NCBI GenBank assembly: GCA_002337525.1
Contig: DDGG01000017.1
Span: 121,965 to 130,564, forward strand
Length of the DNA: 8,600 bases
Origin: Alphaproteobacteria bacterium UBA1908
GTDB lineage: Bacteria > Pseudomonadota > Alphaproteobacteria > Caedimonadales > UBA1908
Reading direction: 5' to 3'
The notes beneath the pieces are model-generated. The model saw nothing but the letters and a program-made list of their open reading frames with translations, was not told the DNA's origin and made no database searches. The translations under genes and the position numbers were made by a program. Shown here piece after piece: positions 1 to 6,569 of this stretch (the stretch's first letter is position 1; each line of letters begins with the position of its first letter).

Positions 1-1
1 A

Positions 2-493
2 GATTATGACACTCTTTTTAAAGCTGTTGCGACAGTTCAAAAGAAAGATCCGCATCTTCATCTGGTAGTCATTGGAAAAGACACTGAAAACCTGGCATAT
101 AAGTTTACAGGAGATCAAGATCGCCTACATTGCCTGGGTTTCCAAAAAGCACCCTCTTCTTTCATACCTTGCTTTGACATGTTTGTCTTGGCTTCACGAT
201 TTGGAGAAGGTTTTCCCAATGTCATTGGAGAAGCCATGGCACTCGGGATTCCCTCTTTTTCCAGTAATGTCGGGGATGCACGCCATATTATTGGCGATTC
301 AGCCTTCCTTTTCAAAAAAGAAAAGGCAAAGGAACTTGAGAAAAAAATCACAGATTTCTTTCTTCTATCCCAAAAAGACAAACAAGACCTCTCAAAAGCT
401 TGCCATGAGAGAATCAAAAGTCACTATTCCCTTGAAACACTCCATCGAAATTATCGTGATTTGTATTTAAAAACTAACAAGGTAAACGCATGA
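2..493 (+). CDS. Glycosyltransferase family 4 (GT-B), C-terminal part only
   Basis: The reading frame is open from the first bases of the window, so the N-terminal acceptor domain and the true start lie outside. What is seen is the C-terminal nucleotide-sugar-binding domain: a segment reading HLVVIGKD near the left edge, then FVLASRFGEGFPNVIGEAMA, which holds the EX7E signature of GT4 enzymes (glutamates encoded at 206-208 and 230-232), then GIPSFSSNVGDARHIIG and a charged C-terminal helix ending in YRDLY, a usual end for this family. Family members transfer a sugar from a nucleotide donor to a glycan or lipid acceptor at the cytoplasmic face of the membrane. An LPS or capsule role is an inference helped by kdsB further along the same strand; donor and acceptor cannot be read from the sequence. 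The stop is TGA at 491-493. Confidence 0.9.
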   Translation, partial: DYDTLFKAVATVQKKDPHLHLVVIGKDTENLAYKFTGDQDRLHCLGFQKAPSSFIPCFDMFVLASRFGEGFPNVIGEAMALGIPSFSSNVGDARHIIGDSAFLFKKEKAKELEKKITDFFLLSQKDKQDLSKACHERIKSHYSLETLHRNYRDLYLKTNKVNA

Positions 494-500
494 AAAACTT

Positions 501-647
501 ATGCTCAAAAATGGTTTTTCCATTGAGACTGTTAGGAAAAACAATGCCCCGGACAGCATTCAACGCTCTTCATTAAAGGGGCGATTTTCAGAAATGAGTG
601 ACGCAGATTTTAAAACAAGTGGTGCTTATGTTTTAGCTCGGAAATAA
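501..647 (+). CDS. Unrecognised small reading frame, 48 codons
   Basis: An ATG at 501 opens a 48-residue frame ending in TAA at 645-647. I do not recognise the product. It is hydrophilic and of mixed composition (for example SIETVRKNNAPDSIQ and EMSDADFKTSGAYVLAR), without low-complexity runs, a signal peptide or a membrane segment, so it looks more protein-like than random AT-rich sequence. No Shine-Dalgarno sits at a suitable distance from 501. A well-placed AAGG (479-482) instead precedes an ATG at 490 that overlaps the glycosyltransferase stop as ATGA; that frame runs only 28 codons. One extra A in the A5 run at 507-511 would join the two into about 52 codons. It may be a real small gene, a decayed gene or chance. 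Confidence 0.3.
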   Translation: MLKNGFSIETVRKNNAPDSIQRSSLKGRFSEMSDADFKTSGAYVLARK

Positions 648-689
648 ATATTAGCATAAGATCAAAAACATTCTTTCTAATTATTTTTA

Positions 690-738
690 GTGGCGTTACC
701 CTGTGAAGTGATACGCCACATAACGAGGAATGAGTCCT
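690..738 (+). promoter_or_regulatory. gpmI leader: 7-bp hairpin followed by a partly paired ribosome binding site
   Basis: GTGGCGT at 690-696 is exactly complementary to ACGCCAC at 713-719, giving a 7-bp stem with a 16-base loop. Directly after it lies the only good Shine-Dalgarno for gpmI, GAGGA at 725-729, 11 bases before the ATG at 741. The AGGA in it (726-729) can pair with TCCT at 735-738 around a 5-base loop. The pairing is seen in the sequence; any effect on translation or mRNA stability is inference. I could not match the element to a named riboswitch class. No convincing promoter was found in the AT-rich bases 648-689. Confidence 0.35.
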
Positions 739-740
739 GC

Positions 741-2315
741 ATGAAAGATGATACCGGCCCCCAACAGCAAAAACCTGTTGTTCTTTGTATTTTAGATGGG
801 TGGGGTTGTGCACCAAAACATGAGACAAATGCGATTAGCCAAGCCAGGACACCTTGCTGGGATGAGATGATCAAATACTTTCCCCATACTGTTCTGGAAG
901 CATCCGAAGAATCTGTGGGTTTACCAAAGGGACAGATGGGAAATTCAGAAGTTGGCCATATGACCATAGGATGCGGCCGCCAGTTCTTACAGGACTTGCC
1001 TCGCCTGACAAAAGCTTTCAAGGAAGGAGCAGCCGAACAAAGGCCCGAGTTTCAAAACTTTATCAATACCCTTCAAAAAACGGGGGGGACAGCTCATATT
1101 ATGGGGCTTTTATCACCAGGAGGAGTTCATTCTCACCAGGATCACCTTTTTGCGTGCCTGGAAATTCTTGCTCATAACAAGATTCCTGTTGCCATTCATG
1201 CATTCCTGGATGGGCGGGATACCCCTCCCAAAAGCGCTCAAGGCTATCTCCAGAAACTTCTTAACAAAATTGAGCGTTTTCCCGAGATTTTTGTTGCCAC
1301 ACTAGGAGGACGATATTTTGCAATGGATCGTGATCAAAACTGGGATCGACTTCAGCAAGCATACAACACAATCGTTCATCCCCAAAAACATGATCCAAGA
1401 CCCGCAGAAAAAATTGTTCGTGAGTATTATGCCCGGAATATAACAGATGAATTTATACCGCCTCATGCTCTTGGAGCTTATTCAGGTGTGGCTGTTGGAG
1501 ATGGTCTCTTGATGGTTAATTTCAGATCAGATAGAGTACGGCAGCTTTTACGTGCTTTATTGACCCCTGACTTCACTCATTTTGACCGTAAAAAGACTCC
1601 TCTTTTCTCAACAGCACTTGCAATGACCACATACGCAGATGATCTCAACCCTTTTATACCCGCTCTTTTCCCCCCTGAAACTCCTCAACGTTGTCTGGGA
1701 GAGCTTTTAAGTCAGGCTGGTTTCAAGCAACTTCGAGTTGCAGAAACAGAAAAATATGCCCATGTAACTTTTTTCTTTAATGGTGGAAGGGAAGCTGCCT
1801 TTCCGGGGGAAGAACGTCTTCTTGTTCCTTCACCTTCTGTCGCAACATATGATTTGAAGCCAGAAATGTCAGCAGCAGCTGTAACTGAGGGCGTTATTAA
1901 AAGTCTCGAGAAGAACGCCCATGATCTCATTATTGTTAACTTTGCGAACACAGATATGGTTGGCCATACCGGAAACCTGCAAGCAACTATCCGAGCCGTT
2001 GAAACAGTTGACGCTTGTCTGGCACGCTTGAAAAAATCAGTTTTCAATGCTGGCGGGACTCTTCTTATCACTGCTGACCATGGTAATGCCGAACAAATGT
2101 ATGATCCGGTGGCCAAAATGCCTCATACGGCCCATACAACAAATCTTGTACCCTTTGTTTGTGTTTCTTCAACAGAATCTTTTGGGGATTTTTCAGGAAA
2201 ACAAGGAACACTTGCTGATATTGCACCGACCATTCTATCTCTTCTGGATCTTCCTTCCGAGCCTTTGATGACCGGTGAAAGCCTTGTCCAAAAGAATCAA
2301 AAGCCTTTTTCATAA
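741..2315 (+). CDS. gpmI: 2,3-bisphosphoglycerate-independent phosphoglycerate mutase
   Basis: Interconverts 3- and 2-phosphoglycerate in glycolysis and gluconeogenesis, a cytoplasmic enzyme with two metal ions (usually Mn2+) and a phosphoserine intermediate. With the ATG at 741 the protein has 524 residues, close to the usual 510-515. The full active site is visible: Asp19 in LDGWG; nucleophile Ser69 in GQMGNSEVGH; His130 in GGVHSHQDH; the FLDGRDTPP segment at 155-163; the FRSDR arginines; Asp405 and His409 in NTDMVGHTG; Asp446 and His447 in ADHGNAEQ; His465 in HTAHTTN. The spacing matches the characterised Bacillus enzyme closely. An in-frame GTG at 690 would add 17 residues, but it lies in a hairpin, lacks a ribosome binding site and adds sequence not typical of the family. 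The gene ends with tandem stops, TAA then TAG. It heads the gpmI-ctpA-deacetylase-rppH group. Confidence 0.97.
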   Translation: MKDDTGPQQQKPVVLCILDGWGCAPKHETNAISQARTPCWDEMIKYFPHTVLEASEESVGLPKGQMGNSEVGHMTIGCGRQFLQDLPRLTKAFKEGAAEQRPEFQNFINTLQKTGGTAHIMGLLSPGGVHSHQDHLFACLEILAHNKIPVAIHAFLDGRDTPPKSAQGYLQKLLNKIERFPEIFVATLGGRYFAMDRDQNWDRLQQAYNTIVHPQKHDPRPAEKIVREYYARNITDEFIPPHALGAYSGVAVGDGLLMVNFRSDRVRQLLRALLTPDFTHFDRKKTPLFSTALAMTTYADDLNPFIPALFPPETPQRCLGELLSQAGFKQLRVAETEKYAHVTFFFNGGREAAFPGEERLLVPSPSVATYDLKPEMSAAAVTEGVIKSLEKNAHDLIIVNFANTDMVGHTGNLQATIRAVETVDACLARLKKSVFNAGGTLLITADHGNAEQMYDPVAKMPHTAHTTNLVPFVCVSSTESFGDFSGKQGTLADIAPTILSLLDLPSEPLMTGESLVQKNQKPFS

Positions 2316-2447
2316 TAGTCAAGAGAAAAAAGAATTTTGATCTGCAAACATAAAGGGGCTCGTTTTTAAAAAAGGCCCTTGATTTGTGGCCCCGGAGAAG
2401 GATAAACTTCACCATATTATGGTTTCTGGTAAAGGCCTTACCTTAAA

Positions 2448-3779
2448 ATGTTTCTCAAAAAATTTATTTGTTTTTATACTTCACTTTTTGTGGCAGTTGG
2501 ATCTTCTGCGTGTTCTGCAGAACCTAAAGGAAAATCCTTGCCAGAAACACCCTCCTCTTCAGATATATCAGCAAAAGAAGCAGCCCTTTTTTATGCTCAT
2601 GTTGCCGATAGAGTCAGGCGTGAACATGTTGAAAACGTAGAAAACTCAAAGCTCCTTGAAGGAGCTCTTAATGGGATGCTTTCCTCACTAGATCCTCACT
2701 CCAGCTATCTGGATGCAAAAAAATTTCACGATATTCAAAAACAGGCCCATGGCGAATACGGGGGGTTGGGTCTTGAAGTTATTATGGATGAAGGTGTTAT
2801 TCGTATTGTATCTCCAATTGAAGATACACCTGCTGATAAAGCTGGTTTAAAACCTGATGATCTGATTATTGCGATTGATGAAGAGTCTGTATACGGCTTA
2901 ACCATTTTCGAAGCCAGCGAAAAACTTCGCGGCAAACCGGAGAGTACTGTTAAAATTCTTGTCAGAAGAGAGAATGTTCCCCCCTTCGAACTCACTTTAA
3001 AGCGAGAGAATATCAAAGTAATTCCCGTAAAATCTCGTCGGGAAGGAAACATAGGATATATTCGTATTACTACTTTTAACGAGCGCGTTGTTGACTCTGT
3101 CAAATCTGCGCTTGAAAAATTAAAAACAGAAATTGGTCCTGATCAACTTCAGGGGTATATCCTCGATGTACGTAACAATCCGGGGGGGCTTTTTGAAGAA
3201 TGTATTGATCTCACAGACCTCTTTCTATCGCAGGGTGAAATTGTTTCTATTCGAGGAAGAAATACAGATCAAAAACGCTCTTTCATGGCTCAAAAAAAGG
3301 ATATAACAGTGGGAATTCCTCTTGTTGTCCTGATTAATGGAGGATCTGCATCAGCTTCTGAAATTCTGGCAGGGGCTCTTCAGGATCATAAGCGAGCGTT
3401 GATTGTTGGAACAAAATCTTTCGGAAAAGGTTCGGTGCAAACTGTCATTCCCATGACAAACGGAGGTGCCATTAAAATTACAACAGCCCGTTATTATACG
3501 CCCTCAGGTCGTTCTATTCAAAAAACTGGAATTATTCCGGATATTGAAATTGAACAACAGGTTGACATCAAATCAATTAACGAAGCCTCCAGGTATCGTG
3601 AATCAGATTTGAAAGGAGCTTTAGGCCAGAAGTCAAAAGAATCAGAAGGCGATAGAGCTGCCAAACGAGAAAAGAAAACCGATTCTGTTCTGCGTGATGT
3701 TACTGACTATCAGCTTCAACAAGCATTGAACATTTTGCGAGCCGTTAGTTTACAAAACAAGCTCCGCTCAACTATATAG
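2448..3779 (+). CDS. ctpA: S41 family carboxyl-terminal processing protease, periplasmic
   Basis: A 443-residue serine protease of the CtpA/Tsp family, which trims or degrades periplasmic and envelope proteins from the C-terminus, often peptidoglycan hydrolases. Residues 1-24 form a signal peptide (MFLKKF, a hydrophobic stretch, then SSACSA). Cys22 makes a lipoprotein conceivable, but Ser at position -3 is a poor lipobox. A PDZ domain spans about 100-185 (YGGLGLEV, then DTPADKAGLKPDDLI). The protease core carries the Ser-Lys dyad: Ser302 in GGSASASEILAGAL and Lys327 in FGKGSVQT, with Asp313 at the position of Tsp Asp441. A charged linker (about 375-412) precedes the C-terminal DYQLQQALNILR helix usual in alphaproteobacterial members. 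The ribosome binding site is modest (AAAGG at 2431-2435, 12 bases before the ATG). The next gene starts 27 bases after its stop. Confidence 0.95.
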   Translation: MFLKKFICFYTSLFVAVGSSACSAEPKGKSLPETPSSSDISAKEAALFYAHVADRVRREHVENVENSKLLEGALNGMLSSLDPHSSYLDAKKFHDIQKQAHGEYGGLGLEVIMDEGVIRIVSPIEDTPADKAGLKPDDLIIAIDEESVYGLTIFEASEKLRGKPESTVKILVRRENVPPFELTLKRENIKVIPVKSRREGNIGYIRITTFNERVVDSVKSALEKLKTEIGPDQLQGYILDVRNNPGGLFEECIDLTDLFLSQGEIVSIRGRNTDQKRSFMAQKKDITVGIPLVVLINGGSASASEILAGALQDHKRALIVGTKSFGKGSVQTVIPMTNGGAIKITTARYYTPSGRSIQKTGIIPDIEIEQQVDIKSINEASRYRESDLKGALGQKSKESEGDRAAKREKKTDSVLRDVTDYQLQQALNILRAVSLQNKLRSTI

Positions 3780-3806
3780 GTCTTTATAAATTGGAAAGGA
3801 TGTAAC

Positions 3807-5099
3807 ATGTTTCAAAAGCCCCATATTTATGTTGGACTTTTGATTTTACTAACCCTTGGGGCTTTATCTTTCTGTCTTTTGTCTTCTTCCTCCTCCCGGA
3901 CAGAGGTCACACTGGAGCTTGGAAAACCCTTGTCTCCAACATGTGACCCTATAACCCGGACGGGGAGTAAGGGGTCTGTCAGCAAAGTATTGCCCCCCTG
4001 TGATAATGAAAAATTTAGCGATTCTCCAGAAAAAACAAAAAATACACCTGCAAAAAGAAAAGGACTTTCAGTCCAAAATATATCGAAGAAACATATGACT
4101 CTGCCTAATGCTCATAAAGGACTTCCTCTATCCAGTTCGCAGGACTCCAGACCCAAACCTTTTTTAAAGACTTCCAGAAAGATAACACCTTATTTGCAAC
4201 AATTAACCAAATCAGCCCAAACATCCCCTTCCCAGCAATCTTTATTGTCCACATCTGATTCTGTTGAGAAAACGGATGAAGAATCAGATCATGTTGATAT
4301 TATTTCAACACACGAGGAAACACACAAAAAGACAGACCAAGAACCTCGCACACAAAACGTATTGAAAGAAGGACAGCAAATAGAAAACATATCTCCTCAG
4401 AAAACTTTTCAGTACAAGAATCCCGATAATGCTCCTGAAATTGTGCTTATCGTCCAGGGTCTTGGGCGCCGCCAGGAAACACTTGAACTTGCTCTCGATC
4501 TTCCCCCGGAGGTTACATTGGCTTTTCATTCTTTTGAAGATGTCCTTCCTTTAACTCTCAAAGCTCAAGAAGAAGGTCATGAAACTCTTTTATTAATTCC
4601 CATGGAACCCAAAGACTACCCTGCAAATGATCCGGGTCCAATGACGTTATTAACGGGTGTTGAACCCTCTGAAAATATTAACCGACTGGAAGCGCATTTG
4701 AAGAATACTCCTCACTGTATCGGCATTCTTCCCTTCCAGGGAACTCGTTTTCTTATTTCTGAAAAAGATCTGATCCCCGTATTTGATACCTTAAAACAAA
4801 AAAAGATGATTTTTATTGATGCTACACATACCCGGCGTTCCGTTTCAGAAAAAGTTGCCTTGAAAAACTCCTTTCCCTATCAAAAAGTTTCATATCACAT
4901 CGGGCAAACCTTAACACAAGAAGCCATTTTAAAAGAATTTAAGCACCTGGAAGAAGAAGCGATTAAGAAGGGTAGAATCTACGTGATCGCCAAAGATGTT
5001 CCCCTGGTTTTATCTCTCTTAAAAAAATGGTCGGAAACCTTGAACAAAACGTCTGTAAAACTGGCACCTGTCTCTGTTTGTTTTGAAACTGTATCATGA
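3807..5099 (+). CDS. Divergent polysaccharide deacetylase family protein (YibQ/DUF610-like), probably catalytically inactive
   Basis: A 430-residue protein with an N-terminal membrane anchor (about 8-26), a long Ser/Thr/Lys/Glu-rich disordered stretch (about 28-205) and a C-terminal domain (about 208-430) facing the periplasm. That domain keeps the landmarks of the divergent polysaccharide deacetylase family: VTLAF, GHETLLLIPMEP, DPGPMTLLTG, FIDATHT and a terminal LLKKW helix. The residues I expect to bind metal or act in catalysis are replaced: the usual IDDLG reads VQGLG at 216-220, the usual NNHMGS reads LPFQGT at 308-313, DSRT reads DATHT at 338-342, and the late GHP reads AKD at 395-397. 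The family's substrate is not established; it is commonly linked to cell-wall glycans and to EnvC-type hydrolase loci. A clear Shine-Dalgarno (AAAGGA, 3795-3800) sits 6 bases before the ATG. Family assignment is strong; loss of activity is inference from remembered motifs. Confidence 0.85.
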   Translation: MFQKPHIYVGLLILLTLGALSFCLLSSSSSRTEVTLELGKPLSPTCDPITRTGSKGSVSKVLPPCDNEKFSDSPEKTKNTPAKRKGLSVQNISKKHMTLPNAHKGLPLSSSQDSRPKPFLKTSRKITPYLQQLTKSAQTSPSQQSLLSTSDSVEKTDEESDHVDIISTHEETHKKTDQEPRTQNVLKEGQQIENISPQKTFQYKNPDNAPEIVLIVQGLGRRQETLELALDLPPEVTLAFHSFEDVLPLTLKAQEEGHETLLLIPMEPKDYPANDPGPMTLLTGVEPSENINRLEAHLKNTPHCIGILPFQGTRFLISEKDLIPVFDTLKQKKMIFIDATHTRRSVSEKVALKNSFPYQKVSYHIGQTLTQEAILKEFKHLEEEAIKKGRIYVIAKDVPLVLSLLKKWSETLNKTSVKLAPVSVCFETVS

Positions 5100-5599
5100 C
5101 TCTACGTCCGTACCATCAGCGCCCCTACCGTCAAGGAGTCGGAATACTTCTCCTGAATCAGGAGAATCGTATTTTTGTTGGGCAACGTCTTGATACCTCT
5201 GATGCCTGGCAACTGCCTCAAGGCGGCCTTGATGACGGAGAAACATTAAGAGAGGCCGTTTTACGTGAACTCTACGAAGAAACCGGGTGCGCTGCTCAGC
5301 ATGTGCAAATCATTGCCGAACACCCACAATGGCTTTCTTATGACCTACCTGAACCTCTTGCCAATCGAGTGTGGGAAGGACATTATCGGGGACAAACTCA
5401 GAAATGGTTTGCTCTCCAGTTTTTAGGCAAAGACGATATTTTTGATTTAACATTGGACCATGCAGAGTTTTCTGACTGGTGCTGGATTTCTCCTGAAACT
5501 ATTCCCTCGCTTGCTGTTTCCTTTAAAGAATCTCTTTACCAAAAACTTTTAAAAGAACTTTACCCCATGGCTCTTGCAAAGAAAGGCTCTTCAAAATAA
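5096..5599 (+). CDS. rppH: RNA pyrophosphohydrolase (Nudix family)
   Basis: Removes pyrophosphate from the 5' triphosphate end of mRNAs, leaving a monophosphate that opens them to RNase E-type decay; alphaproteobacterial members (IalA/NudH) also cleave dinucleoside polyphosphates. The 167-residue product is of normal length. The complete Nudix box runs from Gly43 to Cys65 (GGLDDGE, then LRELYEETG), with metal-binding Glu58, Glu61 and Glu62. WQLPQGG just before it and the segment NRVWEGHYRGQTQKWFALQF (about 91-110) are typical of RppH rather than other Nudix enzymes. The start codon overlaps the stop of the upstream gene as ATGA, and no Shine-Dalgarno is visible before it, so translation is probably coupled to the deacetylase-like gene. 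Its place at the end of the gpmI-ctpA group is common in alphaproteobacteria. Confidence 0.96.
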   Translation: MTLRPYHQRPYRQGVGILLLNQENRIFVGQRLDTSDAWQLPQGGLDDGETLREAVLRELYEETGCAAQHVQIIAEHPQWLSYDLPEPLANRVWEGHYRGQTQKWFALQFLGKDDIFDLTLDHAEFSDWCWISPETIPSLAVSFKESLYQKLLKELYPMALAKKGSSK

Positions 5600-5638
5600 A
5601 GTTGTTTTGTTTATTTTTACTTTAGAAAAGGTTATTTA

Positions 5639-6406
5639 ATGCCAGTTGTAACCCTTGTCCCCGCCAGGATGGCCTCAAACCGCCTTAAAGCAAAAGTGTT
5701 GGCTGATATTCATGGAAAACCAATGATTCAGCATGTTCTTGAAGGCGCTTTAAAAGCGAACCTTGGCCCTGTTGTTCTTGCTTGTGATCACCCTGATATT
5801 GCTGCCATTGGGCACAAGATTTCTGTTGCAACGTTTCTGACAGATCCGGATTTACCTTCCGGCTCTGACCGTATATATCAGGCTCTTCAACTTTTTGATC
5901 CAGAAAAGAAATATGAGAAAGTGATTAATGTTCAAGGTGATTTGCCAACTCTTGAAGCTTCTTTAATTCGATCAGTCTTAAAACCTTTGGAAGATCCCAA
6001 TGTTGACATGTCGACCCTTGCCGCGGTCATTCAGGATAAAAATGAGGAAGAAAACCCAAATGTTGTTAAAATAGCGCTTGCTCAAAAAAAGAAAACATCT
6101 CCTGGGGTCACCTCTCAAGAGCCTTCTCTTGATCCTATTTATCGGGCACTTTACTTTAGCCGGAGCTGCATCCCGTTTGGAGAAGGCCCACACTACCATC
6201 ATATAGGTCTTTATGGCTATCAAAGAAATGCATTGGACACCTTTATTACTCTCTCTCCCTCTCGTCTTGAACAACAGGAAAAACTCGAACAATTAAGGGC
6301 CCTGGAAGCGGGATTCCAGATTAATGTTCATCTTGTAGAGACTGTTCCCCTGGGCGTTGATAGCCAGGAAGACCTTGATAAAGCTCGTAGTATCTTAAGT
6401 TTTTAG
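5639..6406 (+). CDS. kdsB: 3-deoxy-manno-octulosonate cytidylyltransferase (CMP-KDO synthetase)
   Basis: Activates KDO with CTP to give CMP-KDO for the LPS inner core, in the cytoplasm. The 255-residue product shows the N-terminal nucleotide-binding segment VPARMASNRL with Lys19, GKPMI at 26-30, SGSDRI at 74-79, NVQGDLP with metal-binding Asp101, the alphaproteobacterial block GPHYHHIGLYGYQR (about 183-196), LEQLRALE, and GVDSQEDL with a second metal Asp at 241. Two small oddities: the usual RLPxK loop reads RLKAK, and about 15 Lys/Ser/Pro-rich residues (around 149-165) precede RALYFSR. A Shine-Dalgarno (AAAAGG, 5626-5631) lies 7 bases before the ATG, and the gap after rppH is 39 bases, so it probably belongs to the same transcript. 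It implies that the organism makes KDO-containing LPS. Confidence 0.95.
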   Translation: MPVVTLVPARMASNRLKAKVLADIHGKPMIQHVLEGALKANLGPVVLACDHPDIAAIGHKISVATFLTDPDLPSGSDRIYQALQLFDPEKKYEKVINVQGDLPTLEASLIRSVLKPLEDPNVDMSTLAAVIQDKNEEENPNVVKIALAQKKKTSPGVTSQEPSLDPIYRALYFSRSCIPFGEGPHYHHIGLYGYQRNALDTFITLSPSRLEQQEKLEQLRALEAGFQINVHLVETVPLGVDSQEDLDKARSILSF

Positions 6407-6440
6407 TGCCAGAAACTGAACTCCGTATCCCTATTTCTTT

Positions 6441-6468
6441 TTGACAGAATTGATATAAAAGTGATTCT
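6441..6468 (+). promoter_or_regulatory. Possible orphan promoter (TTGACA with a poor -10)
   Basis: A perfect TTGACA lies 35 bases after the kdsB stop. The hexamer 16 bases further on, GATTCT (6463-6468), matches the TATAAT consensus at only 3 of 6 positions, and TATAAA (6454-6459) is too close to the -35. No gene follows on this strand, so a real promoter here would make a non-coding RNA, or transcription running against the phasin unit. The match could easily be chance in AT-rich DNA. Confidence 0.18.
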
Positions 6469-6479
6469 TTTAGATCTTT

Positions 6480-6508
6480 GGAATACCAAGAAAATATATC
6501 AGTATTCC
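6480..6508. repeat. 7-bp perfect inverted repeat with a 15-base loop
   Basis: GGAATAC at 6480-6486 is the exact reverse complement of GTATTCC at 6502-6508, with an AT-rich 15-base spacer. It starts about a dozen bases after the poor -10 of the possible promoter, so it could be the first hairpin of a transcript or an operator. No T-run follows, so it is not a terminator. Confidence 0.35.
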
Positions 6509-6535
6509 TAACGCAACCGAATTCACTGAGCTTGT

Positions 6536-6569
6536 CATGCATACCGTATTCATGCATTGACCGTATATT
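6536..6569. repeat. Imperfect tandem repeat CATGCAT-ACCGTATT
   Basis: CATGCAT followed by ACCGTATT (6536-6550) is repeated at once as CATGCAT, an extra TG, then ACCGTATATT (6551-6569). The copies differ by the inserted TG and an inserted TA. CATGCA is itself palindromic, so the pair could be a two-site protein-binding region or the trace of a short duplication. CCGTAT also occurs once upstream at 6423-6428. Confidence 0.4.

Noticed and set aside
690..740. GTG at 690 as the gpmI start, adding 17 residues
   Set aside because: It has no Shine-Dalgarno, lies in a 7-bp hairpin, and the added residues are not typical of the family; ATG at 741 gives a normal length and has GAGGA upstream.
730..744. 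Four-codon upstream frame (MSPA) overlapping the gpmI start as ATGA
   Set aside because: Its ATG directly abuts the Shine-Dalgarno with no spacer, so ribosomes are unlikely to start there.
677..1021. Minus-strand reading frame over the gpmI start
   Set aside because: It is the antisense shadow of a strongly conserved coding region, with unnatural composition and no ribosome binding site.
1712..2116. Long minus-strand frame inside gpmI
   Set aside because: It is antisense to the catalytic core of gpmI and does not resemble any protein family I know.
2386..2640. Plus-strand frame overlapping the ctpA signal peptide
   Set aside because: It is out of phase with ctpA, ends soon after, and has no family features; ctpA in the other frame is certain.
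4305..4529. Minus-strand frame with a Cys/Phe/Val-rich C-terminal tail, like a membrane peptide
   Set aside because: The tail is the antisense of the Lys/Thr/Glu-rich disordered region of the deacetylase-like gene; it is a composition artefact.
6321..6557. Minus-strand frame overlapping the kdsB 3' end
   Set aside because: It overlaps coding sequence of a certain gene, lacks a ribosome binding site and has no recognisable features.
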